Translations under genes and position numbers: made by a program
Source of the DNA: Oscillospiraceae bacterium
GTDB lineage: Bacteria; Bacillota; Clostridia; Oscillospirales; Ruminococcaceae
Assembly: GCA_022835495.1 (NCBI GenBank)
Contig: BQOK01000001.1
Location: 372,001-436,000 of the forward strand
Reading direction: 5' to 3'
Length of the DNA stretch: 64,000 nucleotides
The notes under the pieces: model-generated
Seen by the model: only the letters and a program-made list of their open reading frames with translations
Database searches by the model: none
What the model was told of the DNA's origin: nothing
Shown here: positions 24,687 through 32,586 of the stretch, one piece after another
Layout: each line of letters opens with the position of its first letter
How positions within the stretch are numbered: the stretch's first letter is position 1

Positions 24687-24914
24687 AAGGCGTTGTCCCT
24701 TTCCCCAGGGGCGCCCGCAAAGGGCGCGTTCTCTGAAATCACCGAAATTATACACCCGGCGGCTGGGGTTTCACAGATGGGAAAACGACGAGATTCACAA
24801 AATGATGAGCTTGTTTTTGTGCAAAATGCCCTCTGATTTACTTTTGCAGCGGTTTGTGGTACTCTTTTAAAAGAATTTTGTGCGTTTATGCTGTGCGAAA
24901 GGGGGAAAGGAAGG

Positions 24915-26453
24915 ATGAAGGCAGGGGCGAAACGCCGGATCTGGCAGTGCGCCGCAGCGCTGGCGGTGCTGGCGGGCAGCGCTGCGTTTGTGCTGCGTTT
25001 TTCCTATTCCACCAGCTTTGTGTGGCCCGGTTATTACGGATACGATTCCGCGATCTTTCAATTCATCGGCAGGGCCTGGGCCGGGGGAACGGTGCCCTAT
25101 GCCGGGCTGTTCGACCACAAGGGGCCGCTGATCTTTTTCATCGACATGCTGGGCTGGCTGATCCATGGCAGGGCGGGCATCCTGGTGGTGCAGACCCTGA
25201 GCCTTGCGGTGACCGCCTGGGGGCTGTACCGGCTGGGGCGGGAATATCTGCCCCGCCCCTGGGCGCTGGGGGCCGCGGGCCTGGCGCTGGTGTATCTGGC
25301 ACGCACCTTTGACGAGGGCAACATGACCGAGGAGTACAGCCTGCCCTTTTTGGCGGTGAGCCTGTGGCTGGCGGCGCGGTACTGCCGCCGCGCGCAGGAA
25401 ACTGGCGGCGCGGCGCCGCACCCGTGGCGGTACGCGGCGGTGTACGGCCTGTCGTTCGGTGCGATTTTGATGCTGCGGGTCACCAGCGCGGTGAGCCTGT
25501 GCTGTTTTGTGCTGGTGATCTGCATCCGGCTGGCGGCCGCCCGCCAATGGAAGAACCTTGGGGCGAACGCCCTGGGCTTTGCGGGCGGCTTTGCAGCGGC
25601 CACCGGGCCTTTTGCGATCTATTTTGCCGCAAAGGGGGCGCTGGGGGAGGCGCTGTACGGCACGCTTTGGTACAATGTGTTTTATGCCACCCGCTTTTCC
25701 ATCCGGGACTATTACGCAGGCAACCCCTGGGCGGCCAGCACGCTGCGGCGGGTCTTTTTGGATTTTGGCGCGCCCCTGTTCCTGCTGGCGGTGCTCTGCC
25801 TTGCGGCGCTGGCGCAAAAGCCCCGCTCCGCGCTGGCCTGGGGGGCGCTGCTGAGCGCGGCGGGCAGCATGTACCTGCTGTTTTCAAACCGGCCTTACGT
25901 GCACTATTACATGATCGTGGCGCCGCTGCTGCCGCTGGCCGCATGCCTTACGGCGGAGCTTTGGCGGGGCCGCAAGGGCGGGCGCGCGCGCCGGGCCGCT
26001 GCGCTGTGCTGCGCCGCGCTGTGCGGTGTATATGTGTGCAGCCTGGCGGCGCGGCTGCCCCGCTGGGGCGCCGACAGTTTTATGGCAAAATACCCGGCCG
26101 AGGTGCAGCACTACAACACCGTGGCCCGGCAGATGGCGCAGCTGATCCCCGAAAATGAGCGGGATTCAGTGCTGGCCTACAACGTGGACGCGCAGTTTTA
26201 CCTTGCGGCGGAGCTTGCGCCCTGCCAGAAATATTTTATCCACCAGGACTGGCAGGCTGCTGCGGACCCCGCCATGCAGGCCGAGATCGCGCGCCTGTTC
26301 CGCGAGGCCCCGCCCAAATGGGTGGCGGCGGGCGGGGTGGAAAACGCGGCCGTGGCGGCATTACTGGAAGAAAAGTACACGCCGGCAAGCGAGTTTGCCG
26401 GCTTTGAGGAGTACGCCGGCTATACTTTGTACCGGCTGAAAGATAAAAGATAA
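24915..26453 (+). CDS. Multi-pass membrane protein, glycosyltransferase (GT-C/PMT-like)
   Basis: This 512-residue protein has about 10-12 hydrophobic segments and a C-terminal extracytoplasmic domain (about 400-510). Between the first two segments lies GYYGYDSAIFQFIGRAWAGG, with the acidic Asp of GT-C enzymes, then PYAGLFDHKGPLIFF, a common motif in this group. GT-C enzymes use lipid-linked sugars to glycosylate lipids or proteins outside the membrane. Donor and acceptor cannot be read. ATG with AAAGGAAGG upstream. It is a single gene closed by a terminator. Confidence 0.6.
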   Translation: MKAGAKRRIWQCAAALAVLAGSAAFVLRFSYSTSFVWPGYYGYDSAIFQFIGRAWAGGTVPYAGLFDHKGPLIFFIDMLGWLIHGRAGILVVQTLSLAVTAWGLYRLGREYLPRPWALGAAGLALVYLARTFDEGNMTEEYSLPFLAVSLWLAARYCRRAQETGGAAPHPWRYAAVYGLSFGAILMLRVTSAVSLCCFVLVICIRLAAARQWKNLGANALGFAGGFAAATGPFAIYFAAKGALGEALYGTLWYNVFYATRFSIRDYYAGNPWAASTLRRVFLDFGAPLFLLAVLCLAALAQKPRSALAWGALLSAAGSMYLLFSNRPYVHYYMIVAPLLPLAACLTAELWRGRKGGRARRAAALCCAALCGVYVCSLAARLPRWGADSFMAKYPAEVQHYNTVARQMAQLIPENERDSVLAYNVDAQFYLAAELAPCQKYFIHQDWQAAADPAMQAEIARLFREAPPKWVAAGGVENAAVAALLEEKYTPASEFAGFEEYAGYTLYRLKDKR

Positions 26454-26486
26454 CAGGCTGAAGACATGCGGGAATCACATAAAAAA

Positions 26487-26530
26487 CCTCAGGCTCTGCG
26501 GCGGAAACTGCCGTGGAGCCTGAGGCTTTT
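26487..26530 (+). terminator. Terminator of the GT-C-like gene
   Basis: A 16-bp stem with two G-U pairs (CCTCAGGCTCTGCGGC / GCCGTGGAGCCTGAGG) is followed by CTTTT. Confidence 0.8.
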
Positions 26531-26608
26531 ATGTTGGCCCAACTAACTTGGTGGGCGGTTTGGCGAGAGAATCCCGGCGGGGCTGATCAAGAAACGATTG
26601 TTACAGTT

Positions 26609-26968
26609 CTAAAGGTTTTCTTCTTTTGATTTTTTCGTTACAGCAATAAGCAGGCGGCCCCCTGCGATCCCCACACAACAGGCCAGCCCGCACAAGAGTG
26701 CTGTAAACAGCGAATCCTTGATCGGCAGGGAGAGCGATGTATGTCCCACTGTAATGACAGCAAAATAGTTTAGAATTCCAAAACAAATGGCTTGAGCAAA
26801 CATAGCGAGCCAGCAAAGACGTTTTAGTATAAGGCGAAATCCTAACCCGGTGACGAAGATCAAGCAAAATCCTATTTGCGCCCATCCATTAAACACCACG
26901 AAATAGAATGCGGCGATCGTCGCTGTTAAAAAAAGGATAAGAATTGAAAAGCGTTTTAGTCCAGACAA
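26609..26968 (-). CDS. Small membrane protein, unknown
   Basis: This protein of about 119 residues has four hydrophobic helices (FSILILFLTATIAAFYFVVF; IGFCLIFVTGLGFRLIL; LAMFAQAICFGILNYFAVIT; LFTALLCGLACCVGIAGG). The TTG at 26968 has AAAGGGGTG 6 nt upstream; a GTG at 26977 would also be in frame but has no room for a ribosome site. The DNA is AT-rich, unlike the flanking genes. No family recognised. Confidence 0.45.
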   Translation of the reverse strand: MSGLKRFSILILFLTATIAAFYFVVFNGWAQIGFCLIFVTGLGFRLILKRLCWLAMFAQAICFGILNYFAVITVGHTSLSLPIKDSLFTALLCGLACCVGIAGGRLLIAVTKKSKEENL

Positions 26969-26988
26969 ATTCAACACCCCTTTAAAAA

Positions 26989-27426
26989 GTGGAATTTTTA
27001 AAATTATATCATATATTTATTTCCAAAAATATACTTTTTGCAAAAAAGGCACGATTTTGGGTAGAGCATCCTTCCGAGTTCCGACCGGAAAGTTTACCTG
27101 AAAACGTGATAACAGAACCATCTCCTCGGGCAGATATAATTTCAAAGACTGTCACTTTGGATCCCTACGAATGGTCAGGATGGGTGTATTCTGAAAACAG
27201 AAAGACCAATCGTGTTCTTGAAATGTCTTTTTCAAGTGCTACTTGCCGTAAAGTTGATGTAGAGGTATACCGGAACGGCGTGTTTTGGACCTCTAGAGCG
27301 ATTACAGAGGGAGAAAAAATTAGTCTTGGGACGCCTTGGGATTCTGGACTAGTTGAAATTCGTATCAATAATAATTCCAATTCGAGAGCAACGATTGATT
27401 TCCTTATTGTTGATATGTGGGTGTAA
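26989..27426 (+). pseudogene. AT-rich ORF, probably a remnant of a surface protein gene
   Basis: The frame encodes up to 145 residues. The first 25 come from promoter-like AT-rich DNA with no ribosome site, so the annotated start is doubtful. The C-terminal 90 residues (from KTVTLDPYEWSGWVYSE to ATIDFLIVDMWV) look like beta strands of an extracellular domain. I read it as the 3' remainder of a larger gene, though a real small gene with an unusual start is possible. A terminator follows at 27560. Confidence 0.3.
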
Positions 27427-27559
27427 CTTATAACGCTATTCTGATAACGCTATTCTGAATTGATTCGGACGAAAGTATTTATTAACTTATGACTTCCTGA
27501 TTTGGCAATAAAACCGGAAAAAATAGAACGAAATTGTTGTAAGATATCCCTATTGAATA

Positions 27560-27602
27560 TGAGATAGGCTTTCCCGAAAAGGATTGCCTATCTCATTCTT
27601 TT
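27560..27602 (+). terminator. Intrinsic terminator
   Basis: The stem TGAGATAGGC / GCCTATCTCA is followed by TTCTTTT. It ends the AT-rich segment. Confidence 0.75.
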
Positions 27603-27671
27603 AGTGGATAAACTTTAAAAAACAGTTTTATAACTGTCTGATGTTGTACAGTAAAAAAGTAAAGATATTTA

Positions 27672-27700
27672 TTGTGTCCGATAAAAATATACGCTATACT
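27672..27700 (+). promoter_or_regulatory. Promoter of the YitT/YczE-like gene
   Basis: TTGTGT (27672-27677), 17 nt, TATACT (27695-27700). The start codon is 177 nt away, leaving a long leader. Confidence 0.65.
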
Positions 27701-27706
27701 GAAAAA

Positions 27707-27790
27707 TAACGACAGCGAAGCGAAGGCTGTTTTTTGGCCATGCGGCCCGGCTGCCGCTTTAGCGGCGAGACCCGGATGCTTTTAAATAAG
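27707..27790 (+). other. Structured leader RNA of unknown class
   Basis: The leader holds a hairpin CAGC-n9-GCTG followed by TTTTTT, then a second, nested hairpin: CCGG, CTGCCGC, TTTA, GCGGCGAGA, CCGG (27746-27776). The first could work as a short terminator and the second as a competing or ligand-binding stem. I could not match it to a riboswitch consensus I know. Confidence 0.35.
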
Positions 27791-27876
27791 GTTTTATGGT
27801 AAAGCCAAGAATAAAAAGCACAAAAAGAAAGTGGCTTGCGGTACTGCCGCAGATTGTTTTAAGGAGGAAACGGCGC

Positions 27877-28542
27877 ATGCGGCAGTTCTACCGCTGGCTT
27901 TTTTACCTGGCCGGCCTGTTTATCCTGGCGCTGGGGCTGACCCTGAACACCAAGACGGGCCTGGGGGTAACGCCCATCATCTCGGTGCCCTACAGCATTG
28001 CGCAGGTATTTGGGTTTAATTTCGGGGACGCCACCTTGGCGGCGTACTGTTTGTTTGTTGCAATACAATTTTTACTAAAGGGAAAACCTGTGCGCTGGGC
28101 CGACCTGCTTCAGCTGCCCCTGAGCCTGGTGTTCACCCGGGTGCTGAACCTGCTGGACGGCGCAGTGCCGGCAGCGCCGCAAGGGATGCCTGCCCGGCTG
28201 TGCCTGCTGGCGGCAGCCATTCTGTGCACCGGTGTGGGAGCGGCCATGAGCGTGGATATGAAGCTGGTGCCGAACCCCGGCGACGGGATTGTGGCGGCCA
28301 TTGCACAGCGTACCGGCCGGGAACTTGGCTTTACAAAAAACTGGTTCGATACCGCGAACGTGGGCATTACCCTGGTGTTCGGCCTGGTGATGGGGCATCC
28401 GCTGTGCGGCATCGGCCTGGGCACGGTGCTTGCCATGCTGGGGGTGGGCCGGGTGATGGCGCTGTTCAACCGCCTGTGCCTGCCCGCCATGGGGCGGCTG
28501 GCGTTTGTGCCGGCGGCCAGAGGGGAAGGCACGGCAGAATAA
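27877..28542 (+). CDS. YitT/YczE-type membrane protein
   Basis: This 221-residue protein has five or six membrane segments. The start FYRWLFYLAGLFILALGLTL, followed by NTKTGLGVTPIISVPYSIA, and later DMKLVPNPGDGIVAAIAQRT are hallmarks of the YczE/YitT-like family (DUF6198 group). Molecular function is unknown. The ATG at 27877 follows AAGGAGGAAA at 6 nt; the longer frame from 27796 is not preferred. Expression starts about 170 nt upstream, through a structured leader. Confidence 0.75.
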   Translation: MRQFYRWLFYLAGLFILALGLTLNTKTGLGVTPIISVPYSIAQVFGFNFGDATLAAYCLFVAIQFLLKGKPVRWADLLQLPLSLVFTRVLNLLDGAVPAAPQGMPARLCLLAAAILCTGVGAAMSVDMKLVPNPGDGIVAAIAQRTGRELGFTKNWFDTANVGITLVFGLVMGHPLCGIGLGTVLAMLGVGRVMALFNRLCLPAMGRLAFVPAARGEGTAE

Positions 28543-28547
28543 CAAGC

Positions 28548-28585
28548 AAAGCGGGGAGGCACTTGTACAAGTGCCTCCCCGCTTT
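28548..28585. terminator. 38-nt perfect palindromic bidirectional terminator
   Basis: The arms AAAGCGGGGAGGCACTTGT and its complement meet without a loop between the convergent genes at 27877 and 28627. Runs of T flank the end on the plus strand. Confidence 0.75.
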
Positions 28586-28626
28586 TGTAATGGGTCATTG
28601 CCCCCTGGGCGCTCCGGCGGCGCCTT

Positions 28627-29418
28627 TTACTCACCAGGGGGTGCCACCACCACCGACGGGCAATCGAACACCAGGCGCAGCAGCTGGGTGCGGCTGGTGA
28701 TGCCGAGCTTGCGGTACAGGCTGCCCGCGTGTTTTTTGACTGTGTTTTCGCTGATGAACAGCGCGGCGCCGATCTCGGCGTTGGAACGGCCGGCGGCCAC
28801 GAGCTCGGCGATCTGCCGCTCCCGCTGGCTGAGGCCGAAGCGGGAGGCCAGCGTGCCGGCCCGGCCTTCCTGTGACGGCGCGACGCCCTGGGGCCATAAA
28901 AAGGCAAAATGGGCGGACAGGTGCCGGTTGAGCACCCGCAGCAGCTCCACCTCCTGATCGGTGAAGTCCCCGTCTTCTCTGCTGCGGAACAGGGTGACCG
29001 AGCCCAGCAGGTGGGCAGCGCCCATGACCGTGCTGCCCATGCTCCAATAGACCCCCATGGGCTGCATCCACTGCTTATAAATCGCCGCGCTCTCCCGCGC
29101 GGCGGGGCTGATCATATTGGAATCGCGGTAGACGGTGGGCTGGTCGCTGGCAAAGCTCCAGGCCACATAGTCGGAATACTGGTACTCCTGGTAGTAGGCG
29201 GCGAGTTCGGCCTCGCTCATGTTCAAGGAAACCGGGCTGAAAAACACCAGCCGCCCGGCCTGGGGCGCGCACAGATCAAAAAAGGAGCGGCGATGGGGGA
29301 TCAGCGCCTCCAGCCGGCGCAGAAAGCAGGTTTGCAGCTGTTTGGGGTCGGCCTGGGTGTGAAGCTCCAGAATCGCTGGGTCCAGGGCCTCCCACACTTC
29401 GCCCGGCAGATGCGGCAT
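28627..29418 (-). CDS. LuxR-type transcriptional regulator, likely activator of agmatine use
   Basis: This 263-residue protein has an N-terminal ligand-sensing-like domain (about 1-185) and a C-terminal LuxR/GerE helix-turn-helix: LSQRERQIAELVAAGRSNAEIGAALFISENTVKKHAGSLYRKLGITSR (about 197-245). The start is the ATG with AAAGGAGG upstream; the frame continues antisense through the deiminase gene but has no start signal there. It is divergent from agmatine deiminase. Two operator-like sites lie in the shared region at activator positions. Agmatine or putrescine is a plausible inducer (inference). Confidence 0.8.
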   Translation of the reverse strand: MPHLPGEVWEALDPAILELHTQADPKQLQTCFLRRLEALIPHRRSFFDLCAPQAGRLVFFSPVSLNMSEAELAAYYQEYQYSDYVAWSFASDQPTVYRDSNMISPAARESAAIYKQWMQPMGVYWSMGSTVMGAAHLLGSVTLFRSREDGDFTDQEVELLRVLNRHLSAHFAFLWPQGVAPSQEGRAGTLASRFGLSQRERQIAELVAAGRSNAEIGAALFISENTVKKHAGSLYRKLGITSRTQLLRLVFDCPSVVVAPPGE

Positions 29419-29521
29419 GGCGAACGCCTCCTTTTCACGGGGAGATTTGGATGCCTCCATTGTAGCATAACGCATAAAAATAGTAAACGGAAGAAAGGCG
29501 AATTGGCACGTTTGGCACACC

Positions 29522-29597
29522 GGTGGTACCCGCGGGTACCACCCTGCAGAACGGTGCCCCCGGGTAATGGCGGGGCGGGCGCTGTTTGGGCTACAAT
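29522..29597 (+). promoter_or_regulatory. Agmatine operon control region: two operator-like sites and a -10
   Basis: A perfect 22-bp palindrome GGTGGTACCCGCGGGTACCA (plus CC) spans 29522-29543. A related site, GGTGCCCCCGGGTAAT, spans 29553-29568, exactly 28 nt further. TACAAT (29592-29597) is the likely -10, and no -35 is seen. From the implied start near 29604 the sites centre near -71.5 and -43.5, typical for LuxR-type activators. Confidence 0.6.
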
Positions 29598-29658
29598 GAA
29601 AACAGAAAGAGCGGCCGCAGAGCGGCGCACAAAACTTTTTGAAAAGGAGCGCAGAACG

Positions 29659-30777
29659 ATGAGGACGATCCAGAGTACCCCCAAGAAAGACGGCTTTTAC
29701 ATGCCCGCGGAATTTTTGCCCCGCAAACAGGACTTTTTGATCTGGCCCGAGCGGCAGGACACCTGGCGCATGGGCGGCAAGCCGGCGCAGAAGGTGCTGG
29801 TGGAGGTGGCAAAGGAGATCATCAAGCACGAGCCTCTCACCGTGTTCTGTTCGGCCGACCAGTACGAGAACGCCCGCGCCCGCCTGCCCGAGGAGGTGCG
29901 GGTGGTGGAAATGACGGTCGACGACGCCTGGGCGCAGGACAAGGGGCCCTTTTATGTGGTGAACGACGAGGGCGAGATGCGCGGCGTGACCTGGGGCTGG
30001 AACTGCTACGGCGGCCTGGAGGGAGGCCTGTACTTCCCCTGGAAGCGCGACCAGGAGTTTGCCACCAAGCTGCTGGACCTGGAAAACTACGACCGCTACG
30101 ACGCCCGCAGGGTGGTGTTTGAGGGCGGCGCCATGCAGATCGACGGCGAGGGAACCCTGATCGTGACCGAAAACAGCGTGCTGAACCATAACCGCAACCC
30201 GGACCTGACCAAGGAAGAGGTCGAGAACTATTTTAAAGAGTACATGGGCCTGGAAAAGGTGATCTGGCTGAAGGACGGCATGGCCTTTGACGAGACCGAC
30301 GGCCACATCGACGACGTGTGTTTCTTTGTGCGGCCCGGCGTGATCGCCCTTTCCTGGACCGACGATCCTGAAAACCCCCAGTACCCCAACCTGAAAGCGG
30401 CCTACGACACCCTGAACGGCCAGACCGACGCCAAGGGCCGCAAGCTGGAGATCCACAAGATCCCCATCCCCGCAGTGATGCATATTTCCGAGGAGGAGAG
30501 CGCCGGCGTGGATATCTGCGAGAGTGCAGCCTCCCGCGAGGGGGGCCTGCCGCTGGCCGTGACCTACATCAACTGCTATTTTGTGAACGGCGGCCTGCTG
30601 GTGCCCCAGTACGGCGACCCCATGGACGAGGTGGCCTGCCAGCTGTTCAGGGAACTGATGCCCGAGCGCGAGATCATTAAGATCTACACCCGCGAATGGT
30701 CGCTGTGCGGCGGAAACATCCACTGCATGGCCCTGCAGCAGCCGGATCCGGCGGCCATTGCCGCCCTGAAGAAATAA
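29659..30777 (+). CDS. aguA: Agmatine deiminase
   Basis: This 372-residue enzyme hydrolyses agmatine to N-carbamoylputrescine and ammonia in the cytoplasm. The family signature is complete: GFYMPAEFLPRKQDFLIWPER at the start, DDAWAQDKGPFYVVND, TWGWNCYGG, VVFEGGAMQIDGEGTLI, DGHIDDVCFF and the catalytic Cys356 in CGGNIHCMALQQP. Length matches known AguA (about 370). AAAGGAG precedes the ATG. It is divergent from a LuxR regulator and followed by an APC permease, the usual catabolic layout. Carbamoyltransferase and carbamate kinase genes are not in the window. Confidence 0.95.
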   Translation: MRTIQSTPKKDGFYMPAEFLPRKQDFLIWPERQDTWRMGGKPAQKVLVEVAKEIIKHEPLTVFCSADQYENARARLPEEVRVVEMTVDDAWAQDKGPFYVVNDEGEMRGVTWGWNCYGGLEGGLYFPWKRDQEFATKLLDLENYDRYDARRVVFEGGAMQIDGEGTLIVTENSVLNHNRNPDLTKEEVENYFKEYMGLEKVIWLKDGMAFDETDGHIDDVCFFVRPGVIALSWTDDPENPQYPNLKAAYDTLNGQTDAKGRKLEIHKIPIPAVMHISEEESAGVDICESAASREGGLPLAVTYINCYFVNGGLLVPQYGDPMDEVACQLFRELMPEREIIKIYTREWSLCGGNIHCMALQQPDPAAIAALKK

Positions 30778-30795
30778 CGCTTTCGTTCCACCTTT

Positions 30796-30839
30796 CGGGG
30801 CGGCGCGCCCGAGCCCCAGTGCCCCGGCGCGCCGCCCCG
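30796..30839 (+). terminator. Intergenic hairpin between aguA and the permease
   Basis: A 14-bp GC stem (CGGGGCGGCGCGCC / GGCGCGCCGCCCCG) is followed by GTTTCTTT. It may partly terminate transcription and lower permease expression. Confidence 0.6.
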
Positions 30840-30885
30840 GTTTCTTTGAGAGTGGGACCCTGATAGAAAAGGAGGGGAGACCCCC

Positions 30886-32253
30886 ATGCCGGCCAAAAAG
30901 AAAAAGTTCCGCCTGTTCGACGCGGTGCTGGCCTCGGTGTGCATCATCCTGACGGTGGAGTCGGCCGCGCCGGCCGCCGCGGTGGACAACTCGCAATATT
31001 TTTGGTGGATCAGCATGCTGATCCTGTTTTTCGTGCCCTATGGCCTGATCAGCGCCGAGCTGGGCACCACCTATCTGGGCGAGGGCGGCATTTACGACTG
31101 GGTGCGCCTTGCCTATGGAAACAAGTGGGGCTGCCGCATCGCCTGGAACTATTGGATCAACGTGGCCCTGTGGATCGCCAGCCTGGCGGTGCTGTTCAAC
31201 GATACCCTGACCCAGATCACCGGCTGGGACCTGCCGGTGTGGGCCAGCATTGCCATTCAGCTGGCCTTTATCTGGGTGGTCATCCTGATGGGCAAGGGCA
31301 AGATCAGCGAGAGCAAGTGGCTGATCAACACGGCGGCGGTGTTCAAAGTGTTCATCATGCTGCTGATCGGCGGGCTGGGCATTTGGGTGGCCGCCACCCG
31401 CGGCATGGCCACCCAGTTCACCTTCCGCTCGCTGTTCCCCAGCATGGACCTGAGCAGCCTGTCCTTTGTGTCCATCATCATTTACAACTTTGTGGGCTTT
31501 GAGATCGTGACCACCCTGGCCTCGGATATGGAAAAACCCAAAAAGCAGATCCCCCAGGCGCTGCTGTTGGGCGGGATCATTATTTCGCTGTTCTACATGT
31601 TCGCCTCGTTCGGCATTGGGGTAGCCATTCCGGTGAGCGAGCTTTCCACCTCCACCGGGCTGCTGGACAGCCTGATTTACCTAGCGGGCGACGGCACGCT
31701 GGTGCTGATCGTGGGTCTGATGGTGATGTTCACCTTCTTTGCAAACCTTGTTTCTTGGGCCTACGGCTCGCTGTATGTGGCAAAATACGCGGCTGAAAAC
31801 TACGACATGCCCCGCGTTTTCGCCTCGGCCAACAGCGAGGGCGTGCCGGACAAATCGCCCATCCTGAACGGTATCATCGCCTCAGTGCTGGTGGTTGTGG
31901 CACCCTTTTTGCCCAACCAGGATGTGTTCTGGAGCTTTTTCAGCGTGGGCGTGTTCACGCTGATGGTATCGTATGTGCCCATGTTCCCCGCGTTTTTGAA
32001 GCTGCGCCGCATCGACCCCGACCGGGAGCGGCCCTTCAAGGTGGGCGGCAAGGGGCTGTTTTTAAAGCTGATGGCCTATGTGCCCATGGCGCTGATCGTG
32101 GTATCGCTGATCTTTACGGTGGTTCCCATGAACACCAGCCCCGAGGAGCTGAACACCAAGATCCCGCTGTGCGTGGGCATCCTGGTGTCGGTGGTGATCC
32201 AGGAAATCCTGGTGGCCCAGGGGGCAAAGCGGCGTGCGGGCGAGGCAAAATAG
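30886..32253 (+). CDS. APC-family amino acid/polyamine permease
   Basis: This 455-residue membrane protein has about 12 segments. The opening KFRLFDAVLASVCIILTVES and the later LGTTYLGEGGIYDWVRLAYG, FVGFEIVTTLASDMEKPKKQ and FFANLVSWAYGSLYVAKYAA are APC superfamily features, close to the glutamate/GABA and polyamine antiporter branch. The place after agmatine deiminase suggests agmatine uptake, perhaps by agmatine/putrescine exchange (AguD-like role); this is from context. AAAGGAGGGGA precedes the ATG. Confidence 0.8.
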   Translation: MPAKKKKFRLFDAVLASVCIILTVESAAPAAAVDNSQYFWWISMLILFFVPYGLISAELGTTYLGEGGIYDWVRLAYGNKWGCRIAWNYWINVALWIASLAVLFNDTLTQITGWDLPVWASIAIQLAFIWVVILMGKGKISESKWLINTAAVFKVFIMLLIGGLGIWVAATRGMATQFTFRSLFPSMDLSSLSFVSIIIYNFVGFEIVTTLASDMEKPKKQIPQALLLGGIIISLFYMFASFGIGVAIPVSELSTSTGLLDSLIYLAGDGTLVLIVGLMVMFTFFANLVSWAYGSLYVAKYAAENYDMPRVFASANSEGVPDKSPILNGIIASVLVVVAPFLPNQDVFWSFFSVGVFTLMVSYVPMFPAFLKLRRIDPDRERPFKVGGKGLFLKLMAYVPMALIVVSLIFTVVPMNTSPEELNTKIPLCVGILVSVVIQEILVAQGAKRRAGEAK

Positions 32254-32278
32254 CCCGGCGGCCGAATGAAATTTTAAA

Positions 32279-32321
32279 AGCGCTGGGCCTGCCCTTTCCG
32301 GGGACAGGCCCAGTGCTTTTC
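32279..32321 (+). terminator. Terminator of the agmatine operon
   Basis: A 13-bp stem (AGCGCTGGGCCTG / CAGGCCCAGTGCT) is followed by TTTTCT. The remaining DNA up to the mglB start holds the control region below. Confidence 0.8.
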
Positions 32322-32452
32322 TGCGCCGCCTGGAGGAGCCGTGCTGGGGGACGCAAAGGGAAGATGCTCCAATTTTTGAGGGCGGTTTTTGTGCAAAAAT
32401 TATAATTTGGCTGAACAGATACAGTGGAACTTGTTCAAGGAGCAAAGTTTTT

Positions 32453-32506
32453 CGATAGAAGAGAGAAGAATTTTCTATCGTGTTTTGGGGCTTCCCCCGG
32501 TACAAT
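32453..32506 (+). promoter_or_regulatory. mgl operon control region: inverted repeat and -10
   Basis: CGATAGAA (32453-32460) and TTCTATCG (32473-32480) form an exact inverted repeat 12 nt apart. TACAAT (32501-32506) is the likely -10 and the -35 position (TCGTGT) is poor, so an activator bound at the repeat (centre about -46) is likely. Another -10-like TATAATTTGG lies at 32401. Confidence 0.5.
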
Positions 32507-32586
32507 AAAATTGCTCGGAAACCAAAGTTTTCCAAAAGCAGCGGCCGGGACCCCGGCCCGCACACCATTGACAGGGAGGAAAAACA

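Noticed and set aside
28627-30996. A 789-codon minus-strand frame through the whole deiminase gene
   Set aside because: Only the last 263 codons are a protein (LuxR type, with RBS and ATG at 29418). The rest is antisense to aguA and exists because of GC-rich codon structure.
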